Source: Paracidovorax valerianellae (lineage in GTDB: Bacteria; Pseudomonadota; Gammaproteobacteria; Burkholderiales; Burkholderiaceae_C). From it: a stretch of DNA of 64,000 bases. A model generated the notes under the pieces. It was given only the letters and a program-made list of their open reading frames with translations, was not told the origin of the DNA and did no database searches. Each line of letters begins with the position of its first letter. Position 1 is the first letter of the stretch. The DNA is taken from NCBI RefSeq assembly GCF_900102625.1, contig NZ_FMZC01000010.1, positions 124,001 through 188,000 on the forward strand, in the 5' to 3' direction. The translations under genes were made by a program, and so were the position numbers. Positions 58,754 to 64,000 of this stretch are shown here, one piece after another.

Positions 58754-61700
58754 TTTTATTTCCCTTTGCCTGTTGCTTAACCATCATGGCCCCTGCCTCG
58801 GCGAGTGCAGCGAGGATGACCTCTTTGCGCTCGCCTTGTGCATCAGCCAAGAACTGCTTCACAAGACGGTCCACCGCAGGCGTGTCCGTCTCCGAGATGT
58901 CGACAAAGCCTGTGGCATCTTGACCGTGGCTGGCACCGAAGACCACACCAATCACCCGGCGGGTTGACGGCCTACCGCGCAGGGGAGCCATCGTCTCCGC
59001 CTTGCGGAAGTCCACCGACCAATCCGCCAACTTGGCCATTGCCGCGTCGATGTCTCGGTCGACCCAAACGGCCTGAGGCTTATCCACAGCAAGGCTGATG
59101 AGCGCTTCGATGGTCTCGGCAGACTGGTCGTACGTCTCTAAGCGAGTCGCGAAGGCATCGAGTTTGAAGTCACCCGTCAGGCCTTTCACGGTGGTCGCCC
59201 GCTCTCGCAAATCCGCGTCCGGCCTGCTCCCATGGTCGAGAGCGTCCAAAGCATGAGCGCGAACACGTGCCAGCATCCGCTGATAGGCGTCAGAAAGCTC
59301 GTCGGTGACCTCCTGAACACGGCGGTTCAATATGGCTGGGTCTTGGGCCTCCAATAGCGTCGGCAGGTCGGAGAAAAGTACTCGCAGCGGGTCGCTTGCC
59401 TTCAGCAACATGGTGCGAACTTGCTGTGCTCGATTGGAGACAGTCAACGTCCGTTTGGTCCATCCAGGCAAGCCAACGACAAGACCTACTAGCCCGCGCG
59501 CCACATCTAGTGGAGCAGCTCCAATCTCGATGCTGGAACGGTCAGATATGGTCTTTGCCAAAGCATCAACCAGCTTTGCCTTGTCTTTGGAAGCCTCGAC
59601 GTGCTGGAAGCGAATCCGGCTCGGGTCGAGCGTCCACTCGTCGACGACTGCATCGGAAATGTCCGGAGTGAACACGCCGTTCACGTAAAGAGCCAAGGAC
59701 GAGCGGTTGGCTAAGAACATCGCCAACGAAATCACGGGCATCACCCCAGTACGCAATCCAAAGGGAGGAAGAGCCCAGGCGGCGTAAAGCTCCTTCAACG
59801 TCAGCGACTTGCCTTCTGCAAGCAGGTCGCTCCTGGTGCGCCACCACATCGCTTCGAACGACTGCCCGCGAGTGTTGTAGTTCGGGTCACCGAAGCTCCA
59901 GCCTTCATCCCCCCGTAGGCGATGCAGGCCCGGTTCGCCCAGGATGGTGAAGTAAAGGCCCGCGTCAGCAGGGAAGCTTTCATAGCCAAGCTTCGGCAGG
60001 TGCCCATGGGTCACCATTCGATTCATAAGGTCCTTGCGCGCCTTCTTGGAGTTGCTCGACGGGTCCTCGCGGTTGATTAGCTCGCTGAAGATGAACGGCG
60101 CCTTGTCGTAGACGTTCTCAGCAATGTCCGAGGCAATCACGGACAAAACGACAGAGCCTTTGGTCTCCAGCGTGGTGCCCTGGCTGTACCACTTGGACAG
60201 CTCGAAGGCATCTGCGAGTTCCTCTTCAAGCGAAGAACGCACAGCCTCAATACGCCCAACGATTTCCCGACGTGCGACAGAGTCGCCGTGTAGCTCAGGC
60301 CGAGTCTTCATAACGCGTTCGGCTGCAGCCAACTCAAGGCTTAACTCGATGATTCGCTCTGCATTATTGGGGGAGCCAAGCAAAAGTGTCTCAACCTCGG
60401 TGGCCACACTCGCATGCCGCACTCTGTGCTCGGCTGACCGTACAGACTGCCCAGGCGGCGGCAGGCACAGTAGAAATGCACCAGCACTTGCGCCCTTGAG
60501 CTCGAAGGTCTCGACGACCTTCTCAACATCTTCCAGGCGAACAATGCCGCGGGTGAACCACCGCATTGTTCCGGTTTTCTGGTAGTGCCGCTTCGCCAAA
60601 ACTGGTTGCAGGTCGCTGAGGGTGGAGATGCGCTCCAGGTCAGGCTCGCCAATTTCGCCTCGGGCCAGATTGATGGCGCCTTCAATGTCGAAGTCCGAGC
60701 CTGCGTAGATGCCCCAAGCACCGAGATGCTTGCGCTCGATGAGGACTTTCCAGTCAGACAGCTCCTCGAGGGCCTTCCGAATTTGCGCCTCATCCACGCT
60801 AGGCGTGGACACTGCGAGAACAGACTCTTCCGCCACCAGACCAGACCCGTTGCGGAACATCTCAATCAAGGCGATGGTCTTGGTCAGCTTGACATGGATG
60901 TCAGCGCCTTTGGCTTCAGCCCGCTCGACAGCATCCGTACACTGAGCCCAGCGATGCCCGTCCGGCGACGCGGCAATGGCAGGCTCCAGATTGGCGCGAA
61001 GGTAGTCCCAGTAGGCCGCCGGGCCATACATTCGAAACCAGTCTGCCTCATAGCCGTCCAGGAACTCCATGAACCCCAAGGGCTCTCTCGACGCAAGAAA
61101 GCCGAAGGTGCTGCGCTCGTTTTGTCCAAACCTGCGCCGTGAGATTGGACCAAGCAACGCGGCTGTCACAGGGTGCAGGGGCCAGCACGCCTTCAGCGAG
61201 TCGGCTAAGGTCGCCGGCGTACCCGGGCGCCGAGTACGAATCGCTGCAGCGATTCTTTCCGCAAACTTGGCTGCCTCCGTCAGAGGCGGAGGGTCCTCGA
61301 CAGTGATGGCCTTGCCGACCAACTCAATGACTTCGTCTGCCGCCGCAACGAGCGGGATGTCGACAAACCGTCCTTGGACCTTGGCCCACTCATCGCGGGA
61401 CTGGCGCCCCAGGCGTGAAGCGTAGGCCTCGAAGGCCTGATGCAGGATGCCGACTATGACGAGCTTGCCTCGACAGCGACTAGCGGCTTCCGCGAGCTCT
61501 TGGAAGAAATAGATGTCGCCACCTTCCTGAGCTGACGCCTCCAGGAACTTGCCCAGCTCATCAACGACGACAAGCACACCTTGTGGGTGCCGTTCGGCTG
61601 CTTCCACCAGCTCGCCGACCACGTCGGGTTGCTTCTTGCGGCTGGGCGTAAGCCCACGGGCCTTGGCCAGGGCTGCGCTGAGCTCCTGAGTGACCTCTGC

Positions 61701-62093
61701 CCGCCTGCCAACTACAGGCACGACGAGCCAACCATCTCCTTTGGCCTCAAACGCTTTGTGAACTGGACTTCCTTCGGGAAAGCCTAGAAGCTGCTTTGCT
61801 TTAGTGCGAACCTTTGCCTGGGCACCAACAAGCGAGCACAGCATCAGGGCCAGAGACGATTTCCCCCCACCGTACGGGCCTGTCCAGGTGAAAGCGCGTT
61901 GACGAGTTTCTGTTATCTGCCGGGCCATACTCTCCAAAAGAGAGCTTGCTGTGCCCTGGCAGATGTAGCCCGAAAGGGCGTCTTCACGGCCGAAGTCGGC
62001 GTCAATGCGAACAGACCGAAGAAACTGACGCGAGATAGTGACGACGTCAGATAGCATCCGCTTTTCGGCGCTGGCAGGAAACTGCTTAAGCAT
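58746..62093 (-). CDS. sspC: Large P-loop ATPase, SspC-like
   Basis: A 1115-aa protein. Walker A is TGPYGGGKSS (71-80) and Walker B VLVVVDELGKF (173-183), near the N-terminus, followed by a sensor-like KLVIVGILHQAFEAY. The remaining 800 residues are helical and unassigned, with a Trp-rich FEAMWWRTRSDLLAEGKSL block in the middle. Size and position between a DUF4007 and a PAPS-reductase gene match SspC, the ATPase that SspB and SspD need for single-strand phosphorothioation. BrxC-like ATPases are the main alternative. The ATG at 62093 overlaps the DUF4007 stop by eight bases; a GTG two codons earlier is possible. Confidence 0.8.
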   Translation of the reverse strand: MLKQFPASAEKRMLSDVVTISRQFLRSVRIDADFGREDALSGYICQGTASSLLESMARQITETRQRAFTWTGPYGGGKSSLALMLCSLVGAQAKVRTKAKQLLGFPEGSPVHKAFEAKGDGWLVVPVVGRRAEVTQELSAALAKARGLTPSRKKQPDVVGELVEAAERHPQGVLVVVDELGKFLEASAQEGGDIYFFQELAEAASRCRGKLVIVGILHQAFEAYASRLGRQSRDEWAKVQGRFVDIPLVAAADEVIELVGKAITVEDPPPLTEAAKFAERIAAAIRTRRPGTPATLADSLKACWPLHPVTAALLGPISRRRFGQNERSTFGFLASREPLGFMEFLDGYEADWFRMYGPAAYWDYLRANLEPAIAASPDGHRWAQCTDAVERAEAKGADIHVKLTKTIALIEMFRNGSGLVAEESVLAVSTPSVDEAQIRKALEELSDWKVLIERKHLGAWGIYAGSDFDIEGAINLARGEIGEPDLERISTLSDLQPVLAKRHYQKTGTMRWFTRGIVRLEDVEKVVETFELKGASAGAFLLCLPPPGQSVRSAEHRVRHASVATEVETLLLGSPNNAERIIELSLELAAAERVMKTRPELHGDSVARREIVGRIEAVRSSLEEELADAFELSKWYSQGTTLETKGSVVLSVIASDIAENVYDKAPFIFSELINREDPSSNSKKARKDLMNRMVTHGHLPKLGYESFPADAGLYFTILGEPGLHRLRGDEGWSFGDPNYNTRGQSFEAMWWRTRSDLLAEGKSLTLKELYAAWALPPFGLRTGVMPVISLAMFLANRSSLALYVNGVFTPDISDAVVDEWTLDPSRIRFQHVEASKDKAKLVDALAKTISDRSSIEIGAAPLDVARGLVGLVVGLPGWTKRTLTVSNRAQQVRTMLLKASDPLRVLFSDLPTLLEAQDPAILNRRVQEVTDELSDAYQRMLARVRAHALDALDHGSRPDADLRERATTVKGLTGDFKLDAFATRLETYDQSAETIEALISLAVDKPQAVWVDRDIDAAMAKLADWSVDFRKAETMAPLRGRPSTRRVIGVVFGASHGQDATGFVDISETDTPAVDRLVKQFLADAQGERKEVILAALAEAGAMMVKQQAKGNKNG

Positions 62094-63006
62094 AGGCACT
62101 TTCGAGAAGCTTGTATTTGTAGTCGGCCAGACTCTTGAGCGCCATATCCTTGCGGGTCACCTGTCGAATGCCTGCTTGTTCAGTCCATTGAATTTGCCCG
62201 CGAGTTAAGTCCTCAAGAGCCATCAGTCGGTCAGCAATGGCGTTTTCATCGAGCTTGAAGACTCGGCCAGGCGAGCCGTAGTCGTGGGCAACGCGGTCAA
62301 AGGCCATTACGGCACCCGCATGCGGCATCCGCTCCCAGTAGTCGAGCATGGCATAGGCAAAGACGCCGTCCGGCAAAGACCGCTTCGAGCCACGTCGGAA
62401 CTCGAATGAGCCCTTTGCGTTTTGCTGCATGAGGCCAAGCTCGCCAAGCAACGGCTCACTCATCTCTTCAGGAGAGTCCCCTCCAAGCCGAGGTACGTAA
62501 CTGCGGATGCAGCACTCGACATCTCGCTTGAGCGTCGCCATTGAAATTCTCAGTTTGTGCTCGGTGACCAAGCCAGACAGAGAATTCACAATAAATTCGC
62601 GGTCAAAGACCTGCTGCACAACGTGATTGAAGAGAAACCACCAAGTCGTTGTCTTCTCGTGCGTGCTCGCCACTTGCCAATGCATCAACCAAGTGGTCGC
62701 GGGGTGCTCGCAGTACTCGTCTAGACCGTTCTTTTTATTGAATAGTAGTGAGCCAAGACTCGTGGGAACGTAGCCGCCATCGTCTTCGATAATGCCGCAG
62801 GCGGTCGCCCAAAAGCGAATGGACATTGCCATGTTCTTGCCGACGCCGAACCGCACGATGGCTTCTTCGTCGGCAAAGACGGACCGAGGCGCAGGCCCCT
62901 CGTACTGAGCAACCGCGTCATATGCCTTGCGCAGCCAGAGCTGTCGCAACGGAAAGGTTTCATGCCCCGAGAACTGCGGCGGGGCTTCGGAAGGTAGCTG
63001 AATCAT
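62086..63006 (-). CDS. sspB: DUF4007 protein, SspB-like
   Basis: A 306-aa protein. The N-terminal PQFSGHETFPLRQLWLRKAYDAV, then FGVGKNMAMSIRFWATACGIIEDDGG, are the DUF4007 signature. The block MATLKRDVECCIRSYVP and an internal helix-turn-helix-like part follow, then DYWERMPHAG. In the Ssp system SspB belongs to DUF4007 and is described as nicking DNA during sulfur insertion. It is the first gene of the operon. A promoter with a LexA-like box lies about 150 bases upstream. The ribosome site before the ATG is weak (TAGGCT). Confidence 0.85.
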   Translation of the reverse strand: MIQLPSEAPPQFSGHETFPLRQLWLRKAYDAVAQYEGPAPRSVFADEEAIVRFGVGKNMAMSIRFWATACGIIEDDGGYVPTSLGSLLFNKKNGLDEYCEHPATTWLMHWQVASTHEKTTTWWFLFNHVVQQVFDREFIVNSLSGLVTEHKLRISMATLKRDVECCIRSYVPRLGGDSPEEMSEPLLGELGLMQQNAKGSFEFRRGSKRSLPDGVFAYAMLDYWERMPHAGAVMAFDRVAHDYGSPGRVFKLDENAIADRLMALEDLTRGQIQWTEQAGIRQVTRKDMALKSLADYKYKLLESAYA

Positions 63007-63152
63007 TTGGAGCCTAGTTTAACTGGATGAAGTCGCCAGTCCGGCTGAGACGACCCTCCGCCCCGAGGCGTCTCCCTGAATAGCGCATGCCTATCAAATT
63101 GGTGTCCATCATTAGCAAAATGCATTGACTCCCGACCCGTGCTGGCGTTTTT

Positions 63153-63183
63153 GATACTGTACAAAAAATCAGTATCTCCTCAA
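63153..63183 (-). promoter_or_regulatory. Promoter with near-canonical LexA (SOS) box for the ssp-like operon
   Basis: On the minus strand, TTGAGG (63183-63178), a 16-base spacer and TACAGT (63161-63156) form a candidate promoter. The perfect inverted repeat GATACTG-N10-CAGTATC (63153-63176) covers its -10 box and spacer. On the plus strand the box reads TACTGTACAAAAAATCAGTA. It matches the SOS consensus TACTGTATATATATACAGTA at both outer ends and has one mismatch in the CTGT-N8-ACAG core. LexA repression of the operon is the direct inference; another dimeric repressor, possibly encoded on the island, could also use it. Confidence 0.6.
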
Positions 63184-63288
63184 ACGTGCCCGATGTGCAA
63201 GCTGCAGTGGCAAAGCGCGTGTGAAAGCAACGAAGTCGCCAGAGGCCGATACAGATACCGATGATGCTGGTCACCGCAACTACCAGTG

Positions 63289-63317
63289 TTGACGGGCAAA
63301 AAAATATCTTCTAAAGT
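63289..63317 (+). promoter_or_regulatory. Candidate promoter for the divergent plus-strand genes
   Basis: TTGACG (63289-63294), a 17-base spacer and TAAAGT (63312-63317) fit sigma-70 well. Transcription would start near 63324, about 110 bases before the first ATG. Confidence 0.5.
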
Positions 63318-63436
63318 GGGAACGACTGACCGGGTTGCTTTGCCTTTTGGGGGCGGGGTGGCAGAAACAGGGCGGTATGAAGTCGAGTAAGGCGTGGCTG
63401 CACCCATTAGGGCGGTCGTGCACACAAAGGCAAACT

Positions 63437-63832
63437 ATGACTATCTCTGATGTTGAGGCGCACTCACGCGCCGTCTCATCCATCCAGGCGCTTTTTTCGA
63501 AGCAAATCCCTGGCTCCTCCCCCTATTGCATCGCTGAGCGCGCCCTTGATTTGGCGTTCAACGGGACATCCACGCGCGGCTTGGCCTCTGAGGGGGAGAT
63601 GCTTTCTGAGGCCGAGGACGTTATCGAGCGCCAAGTCCGGGCCAAGCTCCTTGATGAGCCGGCCGCAAGACCGCCCGCCGCTACTCCTTCGTTTGAGCGT
63701 GAGCGCGTTCGCCGCCGCTACTTGGCCTGGCGCGGACCGTTGGCCCCGCGCGTTGCTGGAAATTTTGTCCAGGCAGAGTTCTGGGTGACTACAGAAGAGT
63801 GCAGCGGAGGCGGCCATGTCCAAGTCAGCTGA
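63437..63832 (+). CDS. Small protein of unknown function
   Basis: A 131-aa protein that I do not recognise. The N-terminal half is helical (SDVEAHSRAVSSIQALFSK). A charged linker with prolines (LLDEPAARPPAATPSFERERVRRRYLAWRGP) leads to the C-terminal GNFVQAEFWVTTEECSGGGHVQVS. The frame overlaps the next gene's ATG by 17 bases, which argues that it is translated. It is divergent from the ssp-like operon and paired with a GIY-YIG gene, so it may be an accessory or regulator of that protein. Confidence 0.5.
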   Translation: MTISDVEAHSRAVSSIQALFSKQIPGSSPYCIAERALDLAFNGTSTRGLASEGEMLSEAEDVIERQVRAKLLDEPAARPPAATPSFERERVRRRYLAWRGPLAPRVAGNFVQAEFWVTTEECSGGGHVQVS

Positions 63833-64000
63833 GCTGGTTTTCGACGAGCCACGACAGATGGCCTTTTTGGCCACACCCACTGTGGTGAGAACACTCGTGC
63901 CTCCGGGCTGGGCAGGCGTCTATATGCTGCTGCGGCTGGACGCGCCGTTCTACGTTGGCCGGTCAGACAACTGCGTCCAGACGCGCCTTGCCCGTCACCC
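63816..64000 (+). CDS. GIY-YIG nuclease-domain protein, truncated by window end
   Basis: The first 61 residues are visible. After a 30-residue lead comes AGVYMLLRLDAPFYVGRSDNCVQTRLARH, an intact GIY-YIG core with GVY (34-36), YVG (46-48), and the conserved Arg-x2-Arg-His region. GCGGAGG sits just before the ATG. The compact spacing between the GVY and YVG strands differs from the island's other GIY-YIG gene at 57264, so they are not recent duplicates. The catalytic Glu would lie beyond the window. Confidence 0.75.
   Translation, partial: MSKSAELVFDEPRQMAFLATPTVVRTLVPPGWAGVYMLLRLDAPFYVGRSDNCVQTRLARH

Larger units (their letters stand above)
51468..64000. mobile_element. tRNA-His-linked genomic island, right end outside window
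   Basis: Boundary signs are the tRNA-His gene, a tyrosine recombinase gene immediately inside, a second recombinase-like gene, and codon and base composition clearly poorer in G+C than the preceding 51 kb. Cargo is a five-gene phosphorothioation-like operon and two divergent small genes. No second copy of the tRNA 3' end was found in the window, so the far attachment site must be beyond it. Confidence 0.7.

Noticed and set aside
63014-63274. Short minus-strand frame upstream of the DUF4007 gene
   Set aside because: It would start upstream of the operon's promoter and LexA-like box, has no ribosome site and no family resemblance.

Overview
The window looks like the chromosome of a Comamonadaceae betaproteobacterium, probably Acidovorax or a close relative. 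Supporting signs are the very high GC content, two Bug-type tripartite tricarboxylate receptors, PhaR, an EarP/EF-P(Arg32) pair, the uvrC-pgsA-hupB-tRNA-Val-ppiD-tRNA-His order, and five copies of a short dispersed element of the comamonad type (core CCAGCGC plus a TGCTAT...ATAGCA arm). About 51.4 kb is ordinary chromosome. The last 12.5 kb is a visibly lower-GC island next to tRNA-His.

Layout. 0-7 kb: tail of an S9/alpha-beta hydrolase, a TrxR-like flavoprotein, a DUF1624 membrane acyltransferase, two MFS exporters, a DUF72 protein and a small conserved protein. 7-13 kb: a lipoprotein and a branched-chain amino-acid ABC transporter (livKHMGF). 13.7-24.8 kb: tex, an HDOD protein, a frameshifted patatin gene, an Fe-alcohol dehydrogenase, an exported hydratase-like protein, an HSL esterase, phaR and rimO. 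25-28 kb: an IPTL-CTERM-like remnant and a two-component pair. 28-31 kb: efp, earP and a LysR regulator. 31-35.4 kb: a CaiB CoA-transferase, an HMG-CoA-lyase-like enzyme and two Bug receptors. 35.6-45.9 kb: an RpiR regulator followed by an isoaspartyl/D-peptide uptake and degradation operon (iaaA, gsiABCD, P1 peptidase, M55 peptidase, Asp/Glu racemase). 46-51.4 kb: uvrC, pgsA, hupB, tRNA-Val, ppiD, tRNA-His.

The island (from about 51.47 kb to beyond the window) starts with a tyrosine recombinase beside tRNA-His and a second, degenerate recombinase. A tightly overlapping five-gene minus-strand operon follows. In transcription order it encodes a DUF4007 protein (SspB-like), a 1115-aa P-loop ATPase (SspC-like), a PAPS-reductase-family protein (SspD-like), a GIY-YIG protein and a 753-aa DGQHR (DndB-like) protein. 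The first three match the core of the Ssp single-strand DNA phosphorothioation system. No cysteine desulfurase (SspA) and no recognisable SspE or SspFGH effector is in view. The last two genes may therefore be a different effector/control arm. A near-canonical LexA box overlaps the operon's best promoter. Divergently, a small unknown gene overlaps a second GIY-YIG gene that runs off the end of the window.

Protein families were assigned by reading motifs in the sequence; no search was run.
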